Shown here piece after piece: positions 1 through 9,235 of a DNA stretch of 64,000 bases (position 1 is its first letter; each line of letters starts with the position of its first letter). The DNA is taken from contig NC_087119.1 in the NCBI RefSeq assembly GCF_963855985.1, forward strand, positions 3,078,001 through 3,142,000, written 5' to 3'. A program made the translations under genes and the position numbers. Source of the DNA: Ostrinia nubilalis. Lineage: Eukaryota > Arthropoda > Insecta > Lepidoptera > Crambidae. Below the pieces are notes generated by a model that was given only the letters and a program-made list of their open reading frames with translations, did no database searches and was not told where the DNA came from.

Positions 1-821
1 GTCAGAATTTTGTAAATAAATTTACCTATCACTGTAACGTCTACCTTTATGCAAAAATAAATGGTTATTGCTGCAGTAATTTAGGAATTATTTAATAATT
101 TATGATTTTCAGAAAACATTTTTTTCTCCGTTGTCCTAGAAAATTGGCAGCTATATTTACTTTATATTGATGCATGATATAATTATCTATAATACCTGAA
201 AATATTACTTGCCTATCCCGTGGAAGTTGGATGATACGACTAGAAAAATTTGTCAAAAGTAATATTGACTAAGGCCATCGGTCAAAACCACTATTAACTG
301 AAATTTGCAGTCAAAAGTGGTTTTGATCGATTATGAGTTTTGACTGCAACATATATATCGATGTTTCGAAAACGATAGGATTTCCAATAAGCCGCCACAG
401 GGCCAACTCTATAATTATCAAACTCGACCCGACAAATTAATAATGGTAAAAGCAATGAATTTCAATAGTTATCTAACAAAGGCATTAAAACCCTCTTGTT
501 ACGGACGGCATTTAAAAAACTAAAAAATATTTAGATGACAACCCTATTTACATATAAATTTTCTAAACTCATAGAAATTAAAATATCTTCGAACTTCCAC
601 GGGATAGGCAAGTAATATTTTCAGGTATTATAGATAATTATATCATGCATCAATATAAAGTAAATATATAGCTGCCAATTTTCTAGGACAACGGAGAAAA
701 AAAAGTTTTCTGAAAATCATAAATTATTAAATAATTCCTAAATTACTGCAGCAATAACCATTTATTTTTGCATAAAGGTAGACGTTATAGTGATAGGTAA
801 ATTTATTTACAAAATTCTGAC
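1..821. mobile_element. Foldback/MITE-like element with ~229 bp terminal inverted repeats
   Basis: Bases 1-228 reappear as a near-perfect reverse complement at 592-821, starting GTCAGAATTTTG and ending CAAAATTCTGAC. The ~360 bp centre holds a smaller inverted repeat around GGTCAAAACCACT (near 270-325). No protein is encoded. The left arm starts exactly at the window edge, so the element may extend further left and its target duplication cannot be checked. Structure is seen directly; the family is not recognised. Confidence 0.85.
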
Positions 822-941
822 TTAATGTAATTTTTTTAGAAAATATGCTTCTAAAACTGTTTTTTTTATAAAATCACAAAATCGAATATTTCTTCGAAAC
901 TAAACAAATACAACTACTAGTTCCTTCATCAATTTTATAAT

Positions 942-961
942 CTACTGTGGTAACACAGTAG
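942..961. repeat. Short perfect hairpin
   Basis: CTACTGTG and CACAGTAG are separated by GTAA, and the motif ATCTACTGTGA recurs just downstream at about 970-980. This lies in otherwise featureless AT-rich DNA between two mobile elements. No function is inferred. Confidence 0.6.
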
Positions 962-1050
962 ATAATTTATCTACTGTGATAGTAATATCTAACGATTGAA
1001 TTAATAAAACAGGGATGTCCGCTTCTAAGCCAAAATAAAACACTGTGGGT

Positions 1051-1208
1051 TGGTAGCGGCCTGCATCCTGCGCCTTCCTGCTACCTTTATCGGGTCGTCG
1101 GTCCACCTTGTGGCAACCCACAAGGTGGACCGACGACCCGATAAAGGTAAAGACGTCAACACGTCTCACGCTGCGTTTTCCGGTACGTGGCCTCCACTCC
1201 AGAACCTT
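1051..1208 (-). mobile_element. RTE-type LINE 3' fragment, rearranged
   Basis: Read on the minus strand, the outer parts match the C-terminal coding end of the RTE copy at 63055-63258: the CAAGGTTCTGG segment at the right and the GTAGCAGGAAGGCGC segment at the left. The middle stretch, coding for the RWTDD region, occurs twice in opposite orientation and forms the palindrome at 1082-1149. There is no intact reading frame and no simple repeat tail. Confidence 0.75.
1082..1149. repeat. Perfect 32 bp palindrome inside the RTE fragment
   Basis: Arms 1082-1113 and 1118-1149 are exact reverse complements with a 4 nt loop (CAAC). Both arms are RTE coding sequence, so this is an inverted duplication created during or after retrotransposition, not a regulatory stem. 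Confidence 0.9.
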
Positions 1209-1335
1209 GCTTATCGGTGCTGCTCGGTGTTCTTTACGAGATCAAATCAGAAATGAGGAGATCCGTAAATGAACTAAAGTCACTGACATAGCCCGACGGA
1301 TTAGCAAGCTGAAGTGGCAAGGTGCAGGGCACATA

Positions 1336-2521
1336 GTAGGGTAATTACGCCGGTTTTCCGTCCAGCTCCTGTTTTCGTCCATTTGACCGACTTGCCACAA
1401 ACAAATACGGAAAATTAGAATACAAACCTAACTTTCCGTGCAAGTTTGGACTTGTTACAATCTATAATATCTAAGTAACAGTTCTGCCTGCATGAAAATC
1501 TAATTTGACAAGTAATAACTCCAAAAAAATCTACGGAAGTTGCTGCTGCACACAGGTGAATGGAAAACGTCGTCAAGTTAGAAAAAAAACGTGCCGGTAG
1601 GGAACTTTCATGGTACGTTTAATTACTGTTTTAGCTACTTTACGTAATGTTTTTGGCACGTATGTCTAATTATTAGCATAATAAACACTATTTTAAGGGT
1701 ATATTAAAGTTTTTGTATAGAAATCTTAGATAATTAAGTGGACTAATACTAGCATAACAATTTTGCAAGATTTTGGTTTTCGTCCACGTGGACGGAAACC
1801 CTGACACCTAGTTAATATTTTTAATAATCATTTTACTTCAATAGGCCTACAAAATACAATGTTTTTTCTTCCAATATGATCTTTATTGCTATTACATTAA
1901 ACATTTTAGTTTACGTCCATTTTTTAACAGTGATAAACCCATAAAAACCGTTAAAAAGATGTGGACGAAAACAAAAAACAGCTTTAAACGTTGTTGTGTT
2001 TTCGTCCATGACGTCATGAGCAAGCACTGGGGTGGACGAAAACCCAAATTAGCTATTCCTGTACATTAGTTTTCGTCCATTTGTCCTTCGACCTATTGCA
2101 ATATTTTCCTAAATTTAGGTAAGAAACTTATTTAAATATTTTTGATATCATTTGAAAGCTAACAAAATTACCTTTCAAATGATATACCACAATCCATAGT
2201 TACTGTATTGTAGAATTGGTTTTAAGTTAATAATTCAACTGCACCATTTTTTCTACACAGTGGTCGAAAACTAGCGTACACTAGGACGAAAACTGATTTT
2301 TTTGGACGAAAACTAGTGAAATCGCCTCTTTTGCATAAAATATTTTTTATAAAAAAACCCGTGGTATTTACTTATTGTCATATAATATTAACGTAAAGTA
2401 GACTATATAAGGACTAAAATGACATATGATACATATGAGTAAGGGTATTTTAAGATATTCATTTCGCATCACAAAGTTGGCAACTCCGATAATTGGACGA
2501 AAACTAGCGCACTTACCCTAC
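1336..2521. mobile_element. 1.19 kb non-autonomous DNA transposon with GGACGAAAAC repeats
   Basis: The left end GTAGGGTAATTACGCCGG (1336-1364 in full) pairs with the reverse complement of the right end at 2494-2521, which ends in TTACCCTAC; the terminal inverted repeats are about 28 bp and imperfect. About ten copies of TTTTCGTCCA or its complement lie inside in both orientations (near 1371, 1775, 1911, 1960, 1999, 2031, 2079, 2282, 2302 and 2494). Such subterminal arrays often bind transposase. A hairpin with arms 2145-2158 and 2172-2185 is also present. No ORF encodes a transposase. No target duplication is obvious, so the superfamily is open. Confidence 0.8.
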
Positions 2522-2784
2522 GCAGCCTACCCAGCCTGTTGGTAAATCCGCCACTGGCTGAAGAGGATGAGGCGAAATGGATATGAGATAAAGTAAAAAT
2601 GATATAAGTAGGTAGGTAACTAACTGCGTCATTTTAGTTAAAATTGCCGCGCCGCATGGATTTTTTTTCATTTCGCAGCCCGAAAGTTACGGGACTTCAA
2701 CATTATAAGGAAGCTGTGATTACGAGTTTTAATGGTCCTTGACTCTACTAATTTGCGGCCGTGGCACAAAATAATATTGTGGCC
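2522..2784. other. No recognised feature
   Basis: AT-rich DNA after the TIR element. I see no repeat family or coding signal until the candidate exon at 2785. Confidence 0.5.
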
Positions 2785-2844
2785 ATGGTCACAAGCAGGC
2801 TAGCAGCGTCGTCGGGTGGAATCGAAGATATTTCTCGTCAAGCT
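2785..2844 (+). CDS. Candidate first coding exon, product unknown
   Basis: An ATG in good context (GTGGCCATGG) opens 20 codons beginning MVTSRLAASS, and the frame runs to a consensus donor, GCT|GTAAGT, in phase 0. The segment is richer in G+C than its surroundings. No domain is recognisable in so short a peptide, and no matching acceptor exon can be assigned. The following sequence (about 2860-3160) may itself be part of a dispersed element, so this could be a fossil splice site in a repeat. Frame and donor are seen; that it is an exon is inference. Confidence 0.25.
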
Positions 2845-3159
2845 GTAAGTACCTACTTACTTACCCCGATTTAACCAAAGGACTACAGCTGGACAACGTG
2901 ATTTCCAAAGGATTTCTACAACGACTAGACCTGCACTGCCTGCAACCAGGTGTACAACGCTACCATCACCAATTCGTCGATCCAATAACTGCAATGGGAA
3001 GCCCTAAGAAGATGTGAATCATCCGTTCCGTGGTCGCCACTCAAAAACTTTTCTGCTGCAACAAGCTATCAAAAGTAGTGCTCGCTACTGCACTTAAGTT
3101 TGACAATCTTAAAATATTAATTTTTTTCTGGCTCTCGAAGTCTCGATCTAAATATTTAT

Positions 3160-3225
3160 TTAAAAATAACTTGAAAAAATCGAACTGCCTTAGGTGGGAT
3201 TCGGAATCGAACCCACGACATACCT
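3160..3225 (-). mobile_element. tRNA-derived SINE fragment (family of 63909-64000)
   Basis: The run AATAACTTGAAAAAATCGAA followed by a GGAATCGAACCC block matches the copy at the right edge of the window. On the minus strand the block is a Pol III B box of the GGTTCGATTCC type. The A-box half is not clear here, so this is a truncated copy, not a tRNA gene. Confidence 0.6.
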
Positions 3226-3255
3226 AAGTACTTTTGGGTATGTATTATTGTAAGT

Positions 3256-3345
3256 TTTGATCGCCTATGTTGTCTAGTAGTACTACGGGAGACCATCTGT
3301 CAGATCCAGAGGTCCGTACGGGTTCGATTCCCAGCGGGGGCACAG
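3256..3345 (+). mobile_element. tRNA-derived SINE head
   Basis: A B box, GGTTCGATTCC, sits at 3321-3331, with a degraded A-box-like GTCTAGTAGTACTACGG upstream. The flanks do not form an aminoacyl acceptor stem, which argues against a working tRNA. It lies directly left of the hAT insertion. Confidence 0.45.
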
Positions 3346-3783
3346 AAATTTTCAGCTTGGTTACACCACTACTTAATCACCACTTACACCTTTTTCCAAG
3401 ATCAGTCCCAGTGCCGGTTTTAGTACTACCAGCGCCCTGGGCGAGATTTCTACGGCGCCCCCTAACTGCAATTCAAACCCATACGAAAAAAGGCGAAGGA
3501 TAATAATGAAATAACCATTTATGAAAAGAAATAAACATTGTAACGGCCCTCCAAACACTATTGTATTATCTGTGCTCTGACGCTCGGATTCGCATTTGGC
3601 GGGCTTGAGTTTCGCGGGGTCGCGCGCTCACCCAGCGCGCTCTTTTCAACGGCCGCCGCGCTTTGTGGTCCGCGAAACTCGACCTTATTGGCCAGTCGCG
3701 CCCATTGCCTCGACGCGTGCGAACGAGCTATCGTTTTAATGGTTATAAATGAAAATCCGCCATTACAACATTTATTAAAAAAA

Positions 3784-6700
3784 CTAATAAAATTTTACTT
3801 TTCTAGCCTTTCTATCGGCGAACTCTTTTATTAAGTTATCAAAGTCGATGTTTTCAGCAATTTCATTTTCGATTGACAAAGTTGCCAAGTTTGTCAATCT
3901 AGATTGAGATATTGTCGATCGCAGATAGGTTTTTATCAGCTTGAGCTTAGAAAAACTCCTCTCTCCACTAGCAACCGTTACGGGAATAGTTAATAATATT
4001 CGTAATGCTATCCAAACATTTGGATATACACTCGTCGTCAAATAAATCGCACCTCCCGCGACAAGCACTTTTAAACGTATGCATCCCCACTTCCCACCAA
4101 TATTGGCACTACTTAAAAGCCTAGTTCTAAACTTGATTTCATTATAGGAAAGGTTTTTACCCCAAAAATGTGTCTTAAGAAGGATCCAGAGTCACTTCTT
4201 CAAAAAATAGGTAGTTACGCTTGAGCCAACTTTTATGGCTATAAAACTGTTAAGTTGGGATTAATCGCTATCCATCGGTTAAAGAGGACACGTGAGATCA
4301 TTATTTGGTTTTATTACCATAAAAATTGGTCTAATTGATCCCAGAGGTGAGCCCAAAGTGAGGTCTTTTTTCAAGTCACATTTATGGTATATGTTAATCA
4401 TTTATTAAGAAATTGAATGTATTTTTCTTTAAGGATATTTATTGGGCTTTCAAATAATACCAATATTGTTGGGGTACCATGATTGTGTCAGAAGAAAATC
4501 TTTAAAGTTCGCGTCGCGGAAGGTGCGATTTATTTGATGTTGAGTATAGTTCTTGTAAGTTGCGGTCTTTGATAAAATTTAAAACAAAAACAGGAGTAAC
4601 CACTTTCTGATCAGGCAAAAACGATTTCAGACTTACGAGTTCATCGCACAACATACATCCATCTATATCTGATTTGGAATTTACATTTAATTTCAATTGA
4701 AGATCACTACAGAGTTTGATAAGGTCGTGTTTTTCTGGAATCTGTTTTAAATTGTACAAAAAAGACCAAGATTCCGAGTACTCACATAACTGTTCAAATC
4801 TTTCGTTGAGTGAAGTTAACGTCGTGTCCAAAAGACAGTTGAAAAATTCAACCTCAAATTTTTTTTCTGGAGAAGTTATAGGCTCATCTTGGGCAGTTTC
4901 ACCAGCTTGGCGCTTAACACGTCGAATTCTTGTTGTCGCTCTAAACACAGGTTCTATTTCTAACTCTTCAGCCAATTCCTTCGCAGTTGAAATGGCGCTT
5001 TTAAAGCCTGTATTTCTATATTCTTCCAAGAAATTGCAGCATTTTTTCAACATGTCTGTGCATTTACCGAGATCCATGTCTGTTGATTGTAGAGATTTAC
5101 TAACGACATTAATTTGAAAAAGTATGTCATACCAGACAACCAATGAAACTATGAAGCCGAAATCTTTTAGCTGTTCGGCTAGAGTAGTAGCCTCATGAGA
5201 GACTTGAACATCAGTTTTCTGAGTTTCAATAGCCAAAGTGATTAAAGCGTCATGGACGGCGCTAATTTGATAACGGACTGCTTTAACACTGCCAATTCTT
5301 GCTTCCCAACGCGTGTCACTGAGTTTTTTTATAGTGTACAATCCCAAGTGATCGGTCAGAATTTTCCATCGATGAACAGAAGCTGAAAACAACGTAAACA
5401 ACCTCTGAAGTACTCCAAACAAAGTGACAGATTTTACAGATGACTTAGCGGCATCGCATAGTACGAGATTGTAGCTATGACAGCCACACGGTACATATAC
5501 AGCTAAAGGATTTATGTCCAGAATTCTCCTTTGAACTCCAATATTTTTTCCTTTCATATTTGCTCCGTTGTCATAGCCCTGACCTCTACAATCGTTCAAT
5601 TCCAGTCCGTATTTATTTAAAATATCAATAATAACTTCAGTCAGCCTTTCACCAGTCGACTCATTAACAGGTATAAATTCTATGAAATGCTCTTTTACTG
5701 ATATTTTATCGACATCTGATGATAAATCAACAAATCGTATTGTCAGTGAAAGCTGTTCTATATGACTAATGTCCGGAGTACAGTCAGCTATAATAGAATA
5801 ATATTTCGATTTCTTTGCACGTGATATGATTTCTGACTTCACTTTTTCACCCATCAGCTCTATTAATTCATTTTGAATGTCTTTTCCGCAGTAGTGGTCA
5901 GAAACATCACCCTTTACAGCTAATCGCAAGTGCTCCTCCATAACTGGATCAAATTTGGCTAGTAGTTGTACTAAACCCAAGAACTTTGCATTATTTGGCG
6001 TATATAGTTTGTCGGAAGTACCTCTAAACGCCATATTGTTTTCAGCTAAATACAGTGTAATATGCATTAATCTAGACAAAATATTATTCCACCTTGTAGT
6101 TTCCTTTCTAATCAAATGTTGCTCTTGACAATCTATTGTTTTTCCCGTTTTTAATCTTAGTTCAGCCTCAATCCATGAGAGGTAAAACTTCTTATGAAAA
6201 GTGCTACTTTCATGAACTTTTAACATTTCTGATAAGTGTTTCCAGTCGTTATATCCTTCAGATACTAAATTCGACGTTGAGCTGCTATCAAATAGCCGGC
6301 AACAAAAACAGTAAACTCGATTTTTAGAAACTGAGTATATTAACCAACGACGCTGAATTATTTCATTGTTTGCAAGTTTTTTGGTAAAATGAGAATTTGA
6401 GAAATGTCGCCCTGTATCATTCTTTGGATAATTAATCAATGTGAGTTTGCACTGGGCCATTAGTTATTATATGATCAATAATTTTGCTATTTCGAGTGAG
6501 TGGCCAAGTGGCTGGATCCGATATATTTGGAACAAGAGAACTAACGTCATCTAGAATTTGTATTTGTTGTACATCACCAATAGTGTCATCCTGAGCAGCA
6601 TCTGTAATTGTAACACAACTTGTCTCCTCACTTCGGGAAACTTCGTCCACAATCTCTTCAACAGCTAACTGATCTGACTTGTCAGACAGAGACTCCACTA

Positions 6701-6890
6701 CCGATGCATTCGCTTGTATTTCAGATGATGTAGATGCCACATTAAGGTCTTGATTTTTTGTTGTGATAATATATTTGCCTATATTCATAAACTTTTTTGT
6801 TTTTTCAAATTCCTTTTCTTTTTCTGCTTTTCGTTTTCTATATTTTGACCCAGATGGTTTGCTTTTGAAAGGATCAACGTGTTCAGACAT
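3784..6890 (-). pseudogene. hAT transposase, ZMYM1-like/DUF4371 type, disrupted
   Basis: Three minus-strand pieces make one protein. Piece 1 (6890-6432) is a lysine-rich N-terminus (MSEHVDPFKSK...) followed by an acidic stretch. Piece 2 (about 6444-4549) carries a TTF/BED-like zinc motif (Cys51, Cys53, Cys54, His83, His89 in the frame starting 6460), the acidic residues of the RNase H-like core in ADCTPD (Asp226) and GYDNGA (Asp297), a CGCH motif (325-328) and the hAT DTRW motif (382-385). Piece 3 (to 3784) is the C-terminal dimerisation domain with ASGERSFSKLK. Two lesions are visible: a one-base frameshift near 6432-6444, where GAT is followed by TAAT and then TAT, and the MITE insertion at 4029-4546. 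Leaving out the MITE and one TA joins ...NLQEL to YPNVW... in frame, so the insertion hit an otherwise continuous domain. Proteins of this family catalyse cut-and-paste transposition in the nucleus. Confidence 0.93.
4029..4546. mobile_element. Tc1/mariner-type MITE inside the hAT gene
   Basis: The left end CACTCGTCGTCAAATAAATC and the right end, ending ATTTATTTGATGTTGAGTA, are inverted repeats of about 31 bp. TA flanks the element at 4027-4028 and 4547-4548, the Tc1/mariner target. A close relative lies at 29084-29596. The element has no coding capacity. The downstream tip reads TACTC instead of CACTC, a single substitution. Its insertion cut the transposase just before the hAT dimerisation domain. 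Confidence 0.92.
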
Positions 6891-7983
6891 TTTGTACTAA
6901 TCAAATCTGCAACAAATTAAATCTGCGTAAGTCCGATCATTTCTATAAATTAATTAAATATAACGCTATTGAGTGAGGACGACCAAAAACGCTTTATATT
7001 CAGGAAAGCGTTAGCATACACGTGAACTACGATCGAAAAATCTAGGTAAAGTAATATTGTCATGGCAGCGGAATAATTGTGAAATGTTATATTTAAAAGC
7101 TTGTGTTACGTGATAGTGCTTAGATTTGTATGAAAAAAATCACGATCATCCACTCGTTCCCGAAAAAATGACTTCTATGTACAGTCAGATGCAAAAGTCG
7201 GTGGACACTTTTCACCTTTAACACAAAGGCTTACGAATGAACAGTGTTCATCCACTTTTACACTTGACCGTACCTCCTCGACATTCATTTATTATCTCCG
7301 TGTTAAAATTTCATCAACATTATATAGTCAGTTCCAGAGATATTTTATAATATATAATTTACTTTAAATAGATTACCCCACTCCAAACATAACATAAACA
7401 AACAAACAAATGTTACCTCTTTAGTATAATAAGTAAAGATAGTTAAAATAAAATTGTACTTACCTAATTAGTGAAATAATCCGTCATAAAGCAAATACCT
7501 ACTTAAACACTATTTGTATTTCAACTTTTTGGATAAAACCTATGTCACTCTGTAGTCGGCGACAAAAAGAAAAAAACATGCACTTCGTAACTTAGCGTGG
7601 ACCGCCAGATTACTGCGTCTGTTTGTTTTAAAATATGTATGTAATTGCGATAACTGTTTTTAAGTGCGTGCACCGATTGAATGAATAAGAATGAGCTGTG
7701 TTCCGCTCGCCAACTCTTTTGAACTAAAATGTTAAAAAGAGATAGATAATGTGTTTCTCTGTGGTCGGGGATTCCCAGTAAAATAAACTGTATGTATGTA
7801 GTGCTACGACCGAACGGATTGAGCACTGCGTTCCATTCTAGTGTTGCCAACACATCTTTTTTTTTTTTTCGCTTACAGAGATGGGAATATAAAGGGGCGC
7901 CGCTTAACGGCGCCCCTCAAAGTCCGGCGCCCCTGGGCGGTCGCCCAACCGCGCCCTACCCTAACGCCGGTACTGATCAGTCC

Positions 7984-8293
7984 CTTGGAGAAACGACTGT
8001 CGGTGAACGCTTGCAGAATCGGATTTTATTGCACCGGCTAAGTAACTAGGCGGCTGGAATTTATCAAAAAGTTAAAATTTTGAACAGTTCGTTTGATTGA
8101 ACTTGTGATAAGAAATGAATAGTGTTATGTAGGTATTATTATATTTTATTGTGTACGTGCTTACATACTTGCTTCCATTCAATAAAGTTTCTAACCATGG
8201 ACCTATTTCCGAATCTAATCAAAATAAACTGCCTATTCCCGACGGCCTGATCTGACCTACAGACAGAATGTACCTAGGCTTATCTATTGCTGC
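7984..8293. other. No gene recognised
   Basis: Flank of the hAT insertion. Only an isolated AATAAA (near 8179) stands out; there is no coding region next to it that would need a poly(A) site. Confidence 0.5.
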
Positions 8294-8417
8294 TTTTACA
8301 CTGCGCGGAAATTAGCCAAGTCAAAAAAACAGTGGGGTGGGGATGAAAAATGAATGAATTTCATCCCCACTTTTCTGTTTTTTTGACTTGACTCTGCTAA
8401 TTTCCGCATAGTGTAAA
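8294..8417. repeat. Palindromic MITE remnant, 124 bp
   Basis: TTTACACTGCGCGGAAATTAGC at the left and the reverse complement at the right frame an inner inverted repeat of GTCAAAAAAACAG and GGGGATGAAA. The arms are about 55 bp with small indels, so the RNA or single strand would fold into a long hairpin. No target duplication is clear. It ends 25 bp before the CpG-rich block. Confidence 0.7.
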
Positions 8418-8440
8418 TCCGCCATATAACATCGCACGCA

Positions 8441-8716
8441 TTGCAATATTTCCTCGTGCCGCTAGGTTCAAAATCCCAAAACTGGCCCAGATGCAAAAAA
8501 GGTCTGGGTCCGACGCGCGGGAGGGCGGGGGCGGTCGCGGGTCCGTGCGCGCGCCGCGGCGCCACAGTCGCGCGCGACGCCTCCGAAATTCCGTTACTCG
8601 GACAAGACGTGCGCCGACGCCTGTCACAACAACACCCACCGCGCGGGCAACCTGATTCAACCACGATTTCTACTCAAAGCGGTGATATTCTGAGGAATCC
8701 AAGGAGGCAGCGACAG
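8441..8716 (+). promoter_or_regulatory. CpG-rich candidate first exon A with splice donor
   Basis: A block rich in CpG (densest 8515-8600) sits in AT-rich DNA and ends at AGCGACAG|GTGAGT, a near-consensus donor. An ATG at 8491 opens an Arg-rich frame of about 53 codons that stops before the donor, so the exon is probably 5' UTR with an upstream ORF. The frame needed to join the 53 bp exon at 32943 meets a TGA within 40 bases and has no ATG. Promoter and exon status are inferred from composition plus the donor; no TATA box is obvious. Confidence 0.5.
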
Positions 8717-8869
8717 GTGAGTGAATACTACTTAACTTGTAAACAATACATTGACGTCTCGCACGAGGATTTGACACTGACAGTTGCCGGTGTTTTGTTT
8801 ACGTTTTTGTTGATAACGTGATAGCAGTTGCGAATAGATGATTATTGTTGGAATAAACTGGATTGTTGA

Positions 8870-9057
8870 AGATTACTGTGTGGAATATTCGGAGTCGTGT
8901 CGCGATTGTCCGGCGCGGTGTGTGTTTATGTCGGGGTGCGCGTGAGTTTGCGGCTTGGGCTGGCGTGTGAATAGGGTTGAAAGTTGTGTGCGCGCGTATA
9001 GCCTTGAGCGAAAGGGACGCAGACGCTGCGCGCCGCGCCGCCGCGCCGCCTTCCCAG
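8870..9057 (+). promoter_or_regulatory. CpG-rich candidate first exon B with splice donor
   Basis: A second GC/CpG-rich segment ends CTTCCCAG|GTAGGT, a strong donor, 341 bp after donor A. The frame ending in phase 1 is open from 8955 but starts after a TGA and lacks an ATG, so it is best read as an untranslated alternative first exon. Two closely spaced donors in one CpG-rich stretch suggest alternative transcription starts of the same plus-strand gene. Confidence 0.45.
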
Positions 9058-9179
9058 GTAGGTTTCATCGTCGCACTATAGACTGCATTAGTACAGAGAG
9101 GACTTTCTTACCACAAAGTACTCAATTGATTGGTTAGTTGGATTTTCAGTTAATTTGTACTAATTGTTTCCTTCAAATC

Positions 9180-9234
9180 CTTGGGGAGGCCTAGCATTGT
9201 CCAGCAGTGGATGTTATTTGGCCTAAACGAACGA
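9180..9234 (+). mobile_element. RTE-type LINE 3' end, (AACG) tail
   Basis: TTGGGGAGGCCTAGC...GTCCAGCAGTGGATGTTATTTGG followed by AACGAACGA matches the C-terminus and tail of the RTE family seen at 17702-17785 and 48798-48905. Only the last ~55 bp are left. Confidence 0.6.
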
Positions 9235-9235
9235 C

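Larger units (their letters stand above)
3409..7975 (-). mobile_element. Full-length hAT DNA transposon (4.57 kb)
   Basis: The ends are CAGTGCCGGTTTTAG at 3409 and, reverse-complemented from 7975, CAGTACCGGCGTTAGG. They are flanked by a perfect 8 bp target duplication, ATCAGTCC, at 3401-3408 and 7976-7983; eight base pairs is the hallmark of the hAT superfamily. Both subterminal regions are GC-rich, including a GGGGCGCC hairpin at 7894-7916. The only gene inside is a broken ZMYM/DUF4371-type transposase on the minus strand. A mariner-type MITE (4029-4546) is nested inside, so the original element was about 4.05 kb. Intact ends and target duplication suggest a fairly young insertion, but the gene is dead. 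Confidence 0.95.
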
